From Zhengitettix transpicula (lineage: Eukaryota > Arthropoda > Insecta > Orthoptera > Tetrigidae): DNA of 64,000 nucleotides. The position numbers and the translations under genes were made by a program. The stretch is from the NCBI GenBank assembly GCA_037074705.1, contig CM073591.1, positions 39,102,587 through 39,166,586 of the forward strand, in the 5' to 3' direction. Shown here piece by piece: positions 37,301-49,536 of the stretch (its first letter is position 1; each line of letters begins with the position of its first letter). A model generated the notes under the pieces. It was not told where the DNA came from and made no database searches. It saw only the letters and a program-made list of their open reading frames with translations.

Positions 37301-37550
37301 GAGTGCAAACCCAAATGACTGATCATAGATTACAAGTTAGTTTAAAGTGATTTAGAATAAATCCATCGAGATATGTTTGGGATTGCACTGGAATGAGATA
37401 AACAAATACTTTATGGCACTGTTCTGAAGAAAATAAATAATCAGTGAGGAAAGAAGACTTAAGAAACTGCAACCAAACGCCTCATAAAACCTAAAATCCA
37501 AGATAATTTGGCTACCTCAAATTTCTCAAATGAGTCGTACTATTTAATTT
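34376..37550. other. Unique DNA; GC-richer at 34730-35160 and 36790-37190
   Basis: Two GC-richer unique blocks contain opposing short open frames (34712-34897 and 34840-35052 minus; 36781-37044 minus with 36798-37004 plus) that I do not recognise. No repeat copies are visible. Confidence 0.35.
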
Positions 37551-38102
37551 TTTTTATAGGGCAACAGGCTACATGAGGGTAATCCACGTTGGGTAACTCC
37601 CCTTTAATAGCATAGGAAGGAATTTTGAAAGGGGGGATGCGGAAGGGTAGAGGAAGGTAGCCAAGGGTTACTAGGGCCCCCGGGTTATATTTTAAGGATC
37701 CTACCCGGTATTCGCCTAAAGAAATGCAGGGAAAACCCTAGAAAAACCTGCATCAGGTAGGTCGGGCATTGGGTACTTGTCCCACGCCCTTCCGATAGCG
37801 GGAGAGGAGTTTGCTGTGGGACGCAGCAGTACCTTCTCCGTGCCTCGACCAGTACAGGAGGCAGCTGGCCGACTATTCCAATGGGAATAGCGAACAACTC
37901 TTACCGTATGCCCAAGGTCTGCGACCCCGGAACATACACCTCTCAGAACAGGCCGAGGTGCCTCGGCTTGTGGAAACCTTAGTTCAAAAACGGAGAGGAA
38001 AAGGCATCCCCAAAGGTAGCCCCTTCGTATCTCTCCTACAAGGTTCTGCCTGCGAGAGAACATCCCTCGCAGGTTACCTGCGAGAATATTCTCTCGCAGG
38101 TT
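37551..38102 (-). mobile_element. Poly(A)-tailed retroposon, near full length
   Basis: Minus orientation, about 550 bp. The 3' end starts after a T-rich stretch with GGGCAACAGGCTACATGAG and the body is complete. The 5' hairpin is present twice: CTGCGAGAGAACATCCCTCGCAG and then CCTGCGAG..CTCTCGCAGG (38045-38099). T-runs on both sides make the target-site duplication ambiguous. Open frames in several directions, up to 115 codons, reflect GC richness rather than coding. Confidence 0.9.
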
Positions 38103-39904
38103 TTTTTTTTATATTTCTATAATGTTCAATAGTTTTAGGTCCCATTATAAAAGTCTTACTTTCAATTACCTTCATCGAGCGGCAAGAGAGTAGGAAGAAT
38201 ACGAAGCCCTAGTAGTTTCACTCTTTGTGCGAAATAGTGAGAACTGGACTAAATAAGGCGGTCATAAGCCGTGAGAAACTCAATTAAATGGATAATCCTT
38301 TTATTTTATAATTGCATAACAGAAAATGTCCCTTCCCATAGCGAAACTAGAACATGGTCCCAGAGTTGGAAGGAGGGACGGAGTCTCGGAGAGGAACAAG
38401 GATGAGAATAATTGTGTGTATACTGTGGGTATATAAATCATAGAAGAATGGAAGTCGATAGTGGAGAATACGTTTATAGCAAGACGTTGATAAGTTAATG
38501 TAAGCCTATTTGAAGGCTCAGGTTCGAGTACAATAAACCACGGGGACTCATCTTGAGTTCATCGCTGCAAACAAAAAAGCAATTTTAATTTTTGGCATGG
38601 TTCACGCGAACACAAATATACGATCGCATAAACACAGATATAAGATTTTACGATTTAATAAATATTTTTGCTTTATTATTTGAATTATTTATATATAATC
38701 ATCCGATAAAGTACCCACAAATAACTTAAAAAAAATTAGGGCATAAATTTAATTGCTTAATTTAAATTCTGTCAGCTCAATTAAATAAATTTTATTATTT
38801 CATCTTTACAATTTACGTACATTATTTCATCTTTATAATATATGCACATAATCTTATATTTCAATAACTCAATAATCAATTAAAATTCCGCATTGCGTCT
38901 ATTAAATATTAAAAGGTGAAACTTACTAACTTACAGAGCCCTTCATCTTTTCTCACAATCATTTAAAATTACTTCTCAAAACTTTATTATTCGCAACAAA
39001 TAATTTTTTAAAAAAATTGGAGTACGTGAACTTGTGTATTATTGGATACCATTCACTTAAAATTTTAATACTGGTGATTAAACATCGTGGTGCAAAACTT
39101 CGGGTTTTCCAACTGTAAAGAAATGTCGCTGGGATAAATATTTCTATTCATAATTAAATTAATTTTAGATAAAGGATCGAGATAGCGGAACACACCTAAA
39201 AATTTTTTCCCCGGATTTTTATGAGTTTTAATTTACACTTTCGAGAAAATTTCTATTAAACGAACTTAAATTTTAACGTTTGTAATTTATTCAAGAGAAA
39301 TAACAGTTAATGAATGTTGATCCGGTTTTGGATTCGTAAAGTCTTCTCGACTCATACGTAGAATCCAGGTTGATCTGTTCTTGACTGACTCTATGTGGAG
39401 TGCTCAGTAGGAAACACAGATGATAAATACAAGATCTTTTAATTGTGGAAGTCAAAAAAGTATTTATAGGCCTTCATAAACGGAAGTTAAAACAATATGT
39501 TATAGTATATAGAAATAAAGTTCTGACAAATATAATCCATTTGATTTCACGTTTCAACGCTCATTAACCGACGGAACACAACGGTATACTTGAATGAGTA
39601 CTGAGGTCCTGATGAGTTGCGCAAAAAAAGTGACAAAAAGATACATTGATGTATTGACAAATAAATCAGCTAGCCCTTAATCCGCACTTTTGCAGACAAT
39701 GGATTACTGTTATTTTCCGGCGAATTAATAAATTCAGGAGTAGAGGAGATTAACCAATTCCTGGGAACTTTTTGAAATACTACAAGATTTTTTTTATACA
39801 CAGTTGAACAAAATCTGTCTCATTATAATGCATAAAAATATTAAATATGACCAAATACACGCAGTATAAATTTATTCAGCGAATTAATTTAAAAGTTTCA
39901 CAGG
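38103..39904. other. AT-rich DNA without a recognised gene
   Basis: Nothing recognised. Confidence 0.45.
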
Positions 39905-39998
39905 TTCAGGGTGGAAAAATTTCGGCCGGGCCGGGAAACGAGCCCGGGACCTCCACCTTATGCTCTTACCGTCTGAGCTGTCCTGGCCGACCATTCTG
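39905..39998 (-). mobile_element. tRNA-related SINE head, relic
   Basis: On the minus strand: GGCCAGG as acceptor, GCTC..GAGC as D arm with the A-box-like GCTCAGACGGTAAGAGC, then the T arm CCGGG-CTCGTTT-CCCGG with its B-box-like loop, then CCCGGCC closing the acceptor (6 of 7 pairs). The anticodon arm is too short, so it cannot be a working tRNA. A tRNA-derived SINE is the best reading. No clear poly(A) or tail could be assigned on its 3' side. Confidence 0.65.
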
Positions 39999-40130
39999 TC
40001 AGGCTCGAACTTTTTAAACATAGGCTCACATTATTCGCGGCATGATTTGAGGACTTCAGTGAAGAGTGGACGTTATGTATTATCATGAAACATGTTCAAA
40101 TTCATTCCAAATATCTTAGATTGATGACTC

Positions 40131-40161
40131 CTGAACAGAGCTCCCAAGTATAGGGACGAAA
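40131..40161 (+). repeat. PLE-terminal-like motif, relic
   Basis: CTGAACAGAG, CTCCC, a short loop, GGGACGAAATGTTTTG. A CCC/GGG stem and the CTGA..GAAA order are kept, with substitutions. Confidence 0.3.
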
Positions 40162-40940
40162 TGTTTTGTATTTTACTTTAATTTTTTTTTGTAAACCGCA
40201 ACTCAATAACTTTTTAATGCAACCTTAAATTAGTTAACGAAAAAAATTATTGTGACTATTTTTGACTTAATTTCAATATTTTATTATACGGATAATGCTT
40301 TCGTAAAGTTTAAGAGCACTGTATATAATTTAGTATTCGAGATGAAGGTAGCCATAAAAATAAATAAATAACAAAATATAGTAAAATTTGAAATTATTAT
40401 TTTTTTAAGGCGAATTGCAGTGATTTAATTAAGTTGGTTACAGTTGTAATGTCCTATATTCGAACAACATGTCTAAATTGATATATAGCGTGTGATCTCA
40501 ATGTTACAGGAAGTTTCCCGCATTGTTTGATTAGTCCAGGTAAGAGCAAACTACCCCTCCCCCCAACCCTTAGGAAGGACCTACTAACCTTCTACCGGAA
40601 ATGATGGCAGACCCGGGAACAGGAACACACACAGAATTCCCCACAGCCGCTTTCCCTAACCGCCATCATATATTGACTGTCTCTCGAATAGTACGTACTA
40701 CAAATTTTTCCGTACGTAACCATTGTTCGGAATTATTTCATTGTTGTAAAAATAAGCGACCACTGGACAATAACGGGAGACGAAAAAAAATTCGCTGCTT
40801 AATTTGAATGTTGAAGAAAAGAACCACGGCGAAAGACAAATAAATACGACAGTCAATACTCCACGTCATGAAACTGAATTTTAAATCGTGTAAATAAAGA
40901 GATTTATTATTCTATATGAGGTATAATAATTTAAACTGCA
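40162..40940. other. AT-rich DNA without a recognised gene
   Basis: The open frame 40601-40807 (+) is not recognised. Confidence 0.4.
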
Positions 40941-41036
40941 CAAGAAATTAACGACCCGCATGACAGACAAAAAAACAGAAATTAATTTTGAACAATATAA
41001 TTTCTGTATTTGTCTATACGAGTTGTTAATTTCTTG
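40941..41036. repeat. Long hairpin (inverted repeat, about 40-bp arms)
   Basis: The left arm starts CAAGAAATTAACGACC and continues through AGACAAA and ACAGAAATTA. The right arm (about 40998-41036) is its reverse complement with a few mismatches and small gaps. The spacer is only about 14 bases. Part of the left arm also resembles 2664-2700 (AACGATCCG..AACAGAAATTA), so it belongs to a small dispersed family. It could be a MITE or a hairpin-RNA source. Confidence 0.6.
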
Positions 41037-42505
41037 TCGTACAGAAGTTAATTTTGTTTCAATTTTAACTGCATTCTAATTTTAGGTTTCTTAAAATATT
41101 TAACTTGACCAAAAGATGTTTAACTTAAGTCAAAATGTTTCTTATTTTTGAAAAAATAATTATGTAAATCTTAGTTTAAGTATTTAATTTTCTACTTATA
41201 AACCAAGAGTTATGGTAAATTAAATAGAATCAGTCCTACATTAATAATTGAAAAATCTATAGAACTCTCCGTTTTCTATTTTTGTCATTCATTTAATCAA
41301 GGACGTTCTTGAACGAGAACATATTTGATAAGATTCAATTTAATTTAGTTCTCTCATATCACTGAATATCAAGTTAAGAGCCGCTACCGAAGTAATTGTA
41401 AAAAAAATCCTCTAAATGGTGCCGACTCTCTTAAAGGATATCCCTAAAAATACCAGTTGGGGGTTTTAAGTACTTTTATGAAACACAATGAAGCAATAAA
41501 ATTAGCTATGGAGATATATTAATTTAAAAAAACTGAAGGTTAAAGATAAGTCTGTCAGTTAAGATCGAGGATCAGCAGATTATCGAGTATATAAATCAGT
41601 AATCAACAGAATTAAATCGTCCAGTCTCGCTCGTGACAGATATTTGGTTCTACGAGTGTAAAAGACTCTCCTTCAAGAAATGATTTGGCTCTGCGCTTGA
41701 TGCAACTGACTCCTGAAGTGAGAAACCTCACCAACTGGAATACAGAGAAAGCGGAGAAATAAGACCCACAGAATCTGAGAATGCGTAACTTGGATATGCA
41801 TACAGAGATGGAACCGATACCTTGAGTTCAGGTGATGTGAAGTAAAGTGGAGGAAGGGAGAGAGAGAGTTACGTCACGGAGACGTGCTCAAGGCCCCAGG
41901 TGACAGAGAAAGAAACCCGAGAGCCGCCATTAGACAGGCAAACACAGGCACGTCACGGCGTATCGTATGGACCACTCCACCTGCATTAGTCCGGACTCAC
42001 ATCTCATTGTCTTTGGCTCGACACTCAGGTGGCGATGGACTGGATGACTCCGAGAAATATTGTGGCCGTTGAAGTGGAATTTCTTCTGTTCATGGACTTT
42101 ACTGGACCTGACCAACCGATTCGAAATAATCATGTAGGGTCATCGGTATCTGCAAAGAAAAAAGTCGTTCATATTGATTTTCTTGGTTGTTATGCAACAA
42201 TACATACTTTATTATAATAAATAGAATTCAAAAAAATTAAAAACTATTAGAAGAACCAAAATTTCCAAGTTATCAATCTAAACCAATTATTTTGGAAACT
42301 TTATACGATGATATTTAAGACCTTTGAACGATTATTACGACATATCCATCTATAAAATTTATAGCAACAAATTTGCACATGCATGTTTCATCAACATTCA
42401 GATACCTTCAAAGCAACCGAAAAATATCAAATAGAACTCAATTATAATCAGACTATTTCTCGTAGACATTTATACGTCGTCAACTAAAAATAAAATTTAC
42501 TTGAA
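41037..42505. other. Unique DNA; GC-richer at 41820-42110
   Basis: The GC-richer block contains TTACGTCACG and GCACGTCACGG (CRE-like TGACG cores) and overlapping short frames (41884-42072 plus, 41930-42133 minus) without recognisable domains. Confidence 0.35.
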
Positions 42506-42578
42506 ATCCCTTCCTATGCTATTAAAGGGGAATTGCCCAAAGTGGATTACCCTCATGTAGCCTGTTGTCCTAAAAAAA
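42506..42578 (+). mobile_element. Poly(A)-tailed retroposon, 3' end only
   Basis: The last 60 or so bases of the family, ending GTAGCCTGTTGTCCTAAAAAAAAA. A severely 5'-truncated insertion, which supports reverse transcription from the A-tail. Confidence 0.85.
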
Positions 42579-44222
42579 AACACTTCCCAATTTCAGATCA
42601 TTGTCCAAGGTTCGTAATGTGCAGTGAGCGTTCCATCACATTTTGAATTTCCTAAGTATTGTAGTCAGTATCTACGATCCGCGCGAGGAAACGTTTAAGA
42701 TGTATATAAAGGGTAGACAAGATATTAGAATGAGGTATTGCGGAGTTGTAATTATAACAAGTTAATGTGTATATTTGAATACAACATCTACAGATAAAGT
42801 ATTATTTTCTATAAGTAGTGTATTCTTCTAAATGCCCTATATTGATAATTTTCATTCATCACATTATTTTGAAAAGATAAGAAAATCGATTCAAGAACAA
42901 GAGTACCATAAAGTTTCACCAGAAGTAAAAAAATGTATATGTAGCGTCAACTTCCTTGTACTTTATAATCAAACACTTCTTACCGGAACACTGTTAATGA
43001 ATAAAAAAGCTATTTAATTAATGACAAATTTTCTGATTGACGCCTTCGCAAGTAATCGTTCAGATATTTCATTTAATAAAGCCAAAAAATTATAAAGATA
43101 ATTTAATAAAAAAACTTCCGTCGATTTTAGTTACAATAGAAATCATTTGTGTTTAAACACTATTAGTATACTAAATAATTCTCTTTCGTATTGTCCATTA
43201 ATTTTATAAGTACGAAAACGATTGTCATTCTCAAATTAAAAATTGGAAAATTATTATTGCGGTAAGAGTCTGTAAATACCAGACTATCTGATAGTTTCCA
43301 TAAATCACTCATCTATAAGAATAGTAAGCTCATTGATCATTAAAAGTCCCGATAGAGCCTCTGTTTTCTTATAAAATTTAAATAACCGAGAATATGAACT
43401 CTAACATGACATAATTTCTAATATAGAAAATGTGAAAAAATCATATTAGGCTTAGCAGTGTCGAATAAACAGTCCGGACCAAAGGAGTTATGCGTGATGC
43501 GTTCAGGATGATATGCTCAATTTTTGCGACTAGGAGTGATTGTTTAATTTAGACACATTTCCTTAAGCTTATTCAATTCTTTTCATGAATCGAAGGTTGC
43601 AATCCGATTACCTCTGGGACGAAAAGAATCATTATGATGGAAAATCAATGGAAAACAAATTTTAATGTATATCACATTATATTTGACCCGTGAATTCATC
43701 ACTAGTAAGGAACTTCCGATATTCTCCAGTAAGTTTCGCTTTATGATTTATTGGATTTGGAGCACCATCGATCAATTTTCGTGCATTTTTATGATCCGTG
43801 AGTTATATTGGTTTGAATATTATTTAACTGGCTCCAAATACCATACATTCGAGCCTGACTATTCTATTGCCCCAATATAACTTTTGAAATATTATTTCAT
43901 AGATTTATGGATTGATATAACTGTGTGTTGGGAACATTTTTAACGTTTTACTTATACAAACAGTAACGGACCTACATCTCTGGAAGTGACAAATGGCCAC
44001 GTGGCTACGAGCCCCTTCCTCCTCTGCTTGTTTACGGTTAGATCGTTTGTGGTCGGGTCGTTTACGCCACCATGTTTTATTATGGTTTCCACTGAACCTG
44101 TTTGCCCTGAGGCTTGCCGAAACCTACTCATTTCTTGATTTCTGGTGACCGCGTCCTCGGATAATTCAGCCCTTTGTGGCGCATCGAACAGGTGGGCTCC
44201 TCATATTTGCCTTCGGATTTAT
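42579..44222. other. Unique DNA; GC-richer at 43970-44220
   Basis: Mostly AT-rich. The GC-richer part contains CCACGTGG, TGTTTACG and TTTATTATGG, sites that could bind bHLH, forkhead and Hox-type factors. No gene recognised. Confidence 0.35.
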
Positions 44223-44244
44223 CTCTTTCTCTCTCTCTCTCTCT
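44223..44244. repeat. (CT)n microsatellite
   Basis: A CTCTCT run. Simple repeat. Confidence 0.9.
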
Positions 44245-45124
44245 TTGCACACGATAAGGATAATCTAACGGCCGCAAGCAAAACTTTCTATTGTACGTAA
44301 AACTTTATCGTGGTATTGATTTCTCTCGTCTCCGTAAACTGATCTTATAATGAAAGACATATATCACATTAGAATATGTTAAGGAATCTTTTTCTGTTTC
44401 AGGACATTCCCATCAACCGCTGGCAGAAATTTACACTAAGTTTCTTACACTATAAAAATTACATTTTTGAAAAAGCAAAATATTAACCCATTAAGAAAAC
44501 TATACATTATTATACTACCCTTTTATCGCTCGATTTTTTCATTTACATGGAAGGTACAAGGGATAAATTGTAAGAAGAAAGTAAATTAAAATTTAGGTGC
44601 AGAGCAGTCGGTTGGTTATTATTAAATGAATACTCAGTACAAAAGCAGTTTCTAGAGGGTTTTAAAATACTAACATGGGATGCGAATAAATATTATAATA
44701 TATGAACGGCGCGAAAGTTTATTCGTGACTCATGAACGAGTGAGTGTCCAAGCGGTCACGTGATTGGAAGTACGATTGTGGATCGCTTCGAAGCTAGGTG
44801 TCGTTATCTGGGTGTAGTGAATATATCTAGCAAACTGTGTGGTTTAAATGAATGGCGGAAGTTTAAAATAGTCTCTGAAAAGATTACGTCACTGGATTTC
44901 GGAAGAGGAAATAGAGGAATCTGAAGACTGACGGTGAATAATTATAAGTCAAAACTCTCAGAGGGCGTGCTGAGATTTTTTAAAATTATACCCTTAATAT
45001 TTCTTGTTCACTAATTTTCAGTGAAACAGTTGTTATTTTGAGTAGTTTCACATAAGGTCAATTCAAGTTTGCACAAAGAAGTAGGGAAATTTATTTCGTA
45101 TTATATGTAGTATAAATTAATAGG
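44245..45124. other. AT-rich DNA without a recognised gene
   Basis: Nothing recognised. Confidence 0.45.
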
Positions 45125-45147
45125 TATTATTATTATTATTATTATTA
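45125..45147. repeat. (TTA)n microsatellite
   Basis: A simple trinucleotide run. Confidence 0.9.
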
Positions 45148-47038
45148 ATATGTGGAGTTGTAATTAAGTATGCCACTAGATATACTTGTTCTTCTCTTTC
45201 CCTCCATGTCTGTTGTCAACACATTGTCCTGAGAAAATTTGATAAGAATAACTACTCCACTGCCCGGTGTGATCTTAAACTCGGAGGTAAATACCACTTC
45301 AGAAGCGTAATTTGTTGTCCTAGCTTTGAAATGAAGAAGAACCTTGTTGTGCATGTTTCTGTTTGTATGAACAAACAAAGCTTTATTTTCCACGTACAAC
45401 ATCATGTTCACCCATGCATTTATGTAAGTAATGTAATGCAAAACGCAAACCGTACGACTACGGTTTAAATCTCTCTCTCAGTCCCGAAGAGACACGTAAA
45501 AATTTGACACGTTGGTCCTTTGGGGTGTCTCGTAAAAATTAGTCAGCGATTTTACCAAGACTACGTCCAGGATATTAATAAATAAATGCTTGGCACGCCT
45601 GAAGTAAACAACTGCGAACTTTGCATTCGCCTTTCTTTTTTTAAAAAAAATAATGAGTCGTGTATAATAAATAGTGAATGTAATCCTCGAAAACTTCTAT
45701 AAAGTTTTATAAACACTTTCTGCAACAGTGGCATCAATTTTATTTTTAATACAATTAAACAATTTAGTGTTCGACCAATAACAGGCAATTATTAGGCGAA
45801 CGAATCCACCAAAGATTGTGGATTCGGACAGATTACTCGGTATTTAATTTTTATTTTATTTTACGTCTGTTTTTAATTAAATAAAGTAAAATGTAGTTTA
45901 GATAATTAAAGACAGGCGTAAAATAAAAATATTAATTTAAATCCAGAGTTTTGTTTAACTTTGTTCAAAGAATTAAAATAATTTGTGTAAATATTTTAAG
46001 GTTATTTATTTAACGTTCATGTCATACTCACATATTGTATTATAAGGAGTAACCACTTTTATAAAAGTATGCAACCCAATTTTAAAAGTAATTTTTCACG
46101 AGAAAAAAAAGGCGAATATTGGGAACGCAGTAGAATATTATTGAGTTTTAATATAAGACTGGAACTAGAGAAAAGTGTTTTAAATCTGTTCAGTGATCAG
46201 AAAATTTACTCAGAAAAGAGAAAATTTCATCAAAAAAATCTAGATTGACTTCAAAACGAGTTCTCTTCCTAACTGATATTTTATTTAATCGAATTCACAA
46301 AGATAATTAACGTTTCCATTACGAATATTTCTTTCCGAGACGTCAGCGTACATCAGGAAGAACAATCTGAGGGATGTTTTCCGGATAACTGTGTAGGACC
46401 CGAAAATAAATAAATTTGTTAGTCACGAGTGACTAGTTCGGTTATAATGAAGTGGATTGTTTTGCGTGGGAGTTGAGCCCGAAGGCATGGCATGTGATTG
46501 GCCCGAGATTATCCCCCCCTTCCTCTAACAGGATTTCTCTCGGGGAAAGCGGAGCCTGGGAAAGCGGAATCTCGGCACATCCCAATCACAGTTCGCGGAC
46601 CGGAAAATTCCTCCCCTGGCGGAGGGTGCTTCCCCTACACAACAAAGTAATTAATTCATGGCGACCAGATTGCAGCGGACAATGGCACCAATCACCGCGT
46701 CCACCAAAACCTTCCCCTTTCTCTCTATCTCTCACTCTAACTCACTGAGTATTAACCCCAAACTATTCCATAGCCTGTGTTACACTACATTCGCTCCCTT
46801 TTCCCTGCTGCAAATTATGTTGATCTACTTAAAAAGAGACCCGCTGAATGATAAAAAAATCAGTGCAGTTAGTTATGCCCTTATACACAAGAGCATGTCC
46901 AAAATAGTTCATATTGCTGATTGACTTAACCATTAATTGTACAATTGCTGTTCTCGGTGCTCAGAAATATTTAAGTTCATAATTATGGATCTACTGAAAA
47001 GTTTAGTAACTTTTTTTAAAAAATATATTAATATATAA
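45148..47038. other. Unique DNA; GC-rich island at 46440-46780
   Basis: A 98-codon open frame at 45145-45441 (-) is not recognised. The GC-rich block at 46.44-46.78 kb has a GGAAAGCGGA direct repeat and two open frames (46452-46748 and 46658-46924 plus) without domains. Other parts are AT-rich. Confidence 0.35.
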
Positions 47039-47765
47039 GCTATATAATAAAAAAGGATGTATATTTGTATGTATGTATTTACGTTAATTTCTATACAAAT
47101 TAAAACGCGTGGACAGATTGCAACAAAAATTGGTCCACATATTCTTCAAACCTCGAGAAACGGTACTGTTGGGTTGAAAAACTAGGATAAATGTATAAAG
47201 TATTTCAATTGAAAAATTTGATCCTTTTGTGTTAAATTACTAAACGCCAAGATAGCGTGACGTCACGGAACAGAAAGAGAGACGTTACTACGCGACGAAC
47301 AATTGTTCCTTTTCCGCAAAAATATTTTTATTGAATAAAAAGCATAATTTTATCCAGTAATACTCAATCGAATGATTATAAAAACAATACGAAAAATTTT
47401 ACGATCCTTTCGGAAAATATAAGTTAATTTTTGCGCCATATTAGTGACTCCAATATGGCGACCATTTGTTTACATTGTGATATTCTAGCTAACAATTTCA
47501 TCAATTTAATCTTTCGTATTGTCTGAAGACTGAGAGACAATTATATCCTGCAATACTCCATATTTTCTCTTCGTAAAGAAATTCGGAGGTATGTTTGTTG
47601 GTATTGATGCAATAAAAGTAAATGCATTTTATAACAGTTGAATTAATGAACTATTAAGTATGTACGGAACTAAGAATACTTCTTGACTAAAGATTAATAT
47701 AGAATTAAATACTTTTTCGGGTTTATATAAAGAAGCACTCGGGAGAAGCCGGGGCATCCAACTAG
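47039..47765 (+). mobile_element. Helitron-like non-autonomous element, copy 1
   Basis: Runs from GCTATATAATAAAAAAGGATG (a TC-start variant) to CATCCAACTAG, followed by T. A short hairpin (CGG..CCGG) lies about ten bases before the CTAG terminus. These are Helitron hallmarks: no terminal inverted repeats, 3' hairpin, CTRR end, insertion before T. It aligns over its whole length with the element at 50873-51782. No Rep/helicase coding remains. Confidence 0.75.
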
Positions 47766-48298
47766 TATAAATATAAACGTTTCTCTAGAATTCTACTTAC
47801 GAAAATTTTAACATTAACTCACATTGGAATAGCCATTATAAACCGTAATGAGAAGGATTCTGGTTGAATGTTCTCCAGTCGTCATGTTTTCTGCTCATAT
47901 TGTATATTGGTCGAGAATTAAAACTGTAGAAAAAAAATGGCCACGGAAACCAAGGACTATACAATTATACTATTAAATGAACATCGACAACAGAGACTTA
48001 TTTGTTAAACGGCTATAAAAACGCATTCGAATGAATGGAGTTTCTACAAAGTGGCTTAATTTATTTGTCTATCACTTACAGACACCACTATTATCACTTC
48101 GAAAATATTTAATTTTTTCCATATATACTGATTATTTCACACGATTTTCTTGTCGATTATCACAGTATCAACTTGGCAGCCGCGGATGAAATTCTTTCAT
48201 GAAATAGTCATAAAAATCTTGGCAACTATGTTGACCGAAGTGTTTATAAAACTACACCAACAATATGAGCTGCAAAAAAAAAAGTCAAGTTATTGTTC
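47766..48298. other. AT-rich DNA without a recognised gene
   Basis: Nothing recognised. Confidence 0.45.
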
Positions 48299-48312
48299 GG
48301 GGGGGGGGGGGG
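48299..48312. repeat. G14 homopolymer
   Basis: Fourteen consecutive G residues. The length may be uncertain in the assembly. Confidence 0.9.
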
Positions 48313-48539
48313 TATAAATGGAAGAATTAAAGAAATTCTAATCCAGGATGAAGTGTTCAAGACAATACAATTCACTATATGTTTTCAAGTAGTGGTTTTT
48401 GCCTGCATTTTCCGAGATTTTATTTAACATTAACAGGGTTAAAATAGGTATTAATGAGAATGTGAAACATAAGAACAGTCTTGGAGAACGAGTAAAAAAT
48501 TTGATTCTACAAAACGGGAACTGAAATTATTACAAGTTA

Positions 48540-48660
48540 TTAAATTGCCTAATCAAAATATATATAAATGAATTTTTTTTACGACTGATTGAAAATTAAT
48601 ACTAAGATAGGTAGGCAAATACAAAAACTTATTATTGCAAATTATAGATAAATCAATGTA
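48540..48660 (-). mobile_element. PLE terminal-repeat relic, partial
   Basis: On the plus strand it has TTTTACGACTGATTGAAAAT, then AAGATAGGTAGGCAAATACAAAAAC, like the outer part of the PLE end (TTTACGTNTGATTGAAAATAAT..AAGATAGCCAAATACAGAC). The GAAAC core is missing. Confidence 0.4.
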
Positions 48661-48980
48661 AATGTATAAGTAATTTTATAATTAATAGTTTTAAAAACAA
48701 GTACGTTGAAGATTTTTGGCTGTCTCGGCTTTTGCAATTAAGAGGGGAAGTTTGATTTTGACTTGAACTTTATAGTTGCAGTTATGACAGGCTTGCGGAT
48801 GGATACGAAAGATTTTGGCATTTAGTAGCTAAAGATTTTATCGTGTATTCCATCGTTTCTAATAGAGTTAATTATAAATTAGTCATGGGCGGAAAGGAAA
48901 CCCCACCATCGTCTCCTAAATGGTACTCTGTGGTTCAGTATGAATTTATTTAATTTAGTCATTGAGAAATGTAGCTTATT

Positions 48981-49019
48981 TAGGCGATGACAGTGAACGT
49001 CGTCGAAACGTCGCGCCTA
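48981..49019 (+). repeat. Hammerhead-like motif, relic
   Basis: TAGGCG (48981-48986) pairs perfectly with CGCCTA (49014-49019). Between them lie GATGA, a short variable part, GAAAC (49005-49009) and GTC (49010-49012). This resembles a type I hammerhead (stem I, CUGAUGA, stem II, GAAAC, GUC, stem I) in which the U of CUGAUGA is missing and stem II is weak. An alternative hairpin CGAtGAC/GTCgTCG is also possible. Confidence 0.35.
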
Positions 49020-49536
49020 GTTCTTTTCACTCGCTTAGAAGCCCGAGAATATTTTATTCAAATTTAGCTCATGTTTACAATTATTCAGATATATCACGCA
49101 TTATTTGATAATATGGTCCTATCAAGGACCTATCGTACTTCCACGTTTTTTTATCCTGTTTGAGAGGAACGGGATCCAGCGGAGTACGTTTTAATTTAAT
49201 TTCAATATATTCTCAAAGGTTTTCCAGTTTGTTCATCCACTCTGAAGAAGAGGGACGATTGTCAAATTAAATAAAAATATTTGTGACCTTTCGTAACAAT
49301 TCTAATTGAAGGTGATGATTATCTTGACTTATCATAATCTCCTGAGGCGAATTGTCTTGTAGAACGAAACATCTACTTCTTTCATGTACGAGTTTCTTTA
49401 TAAATGTACACAACAGAGACGTGAATGTTTTGTGCGTTTCGTCCAGATCACGGTTTGAGAGAAGATGGAATCCGCTCGTCGGCGCATGAGAACAAAGGGA
49501 TATATTTGTTTCATCTTTTTTTATTTTTTTTTTCAG
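49020..49536. other. Unique DNA without a recognised gene
   Basis: A CCTGAGG..AACGAAACATC string near 49341-49372 may be another faint PLE-terminal relic. Otherwise nothing recognised. Confidence 0.35.

Noticed and set aside
37716..38063. A 115-codon open frame.
   Set aside because: It lies wholly inside a retroposon copy and is disrupted in the others.
37555..38102. Retroposon ends as terminal inverted repeats of a DNA transposon.
   Set aside because: The two ends are unrelated; one is an A-run and the other a self-contained hairpin, with target duplications of variable length in other copies.
39905..39998. A functional tRNA gene.
   Set aside because: The anticodon arm is too short and the acceptor has a mismatch; a tRNA-derived SINE fits better.
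45145..45441. A 98-codon minus frame as a gene.
   Set aside because: No motif, no splice context and no start-context support; kept only as an unexplained frame.
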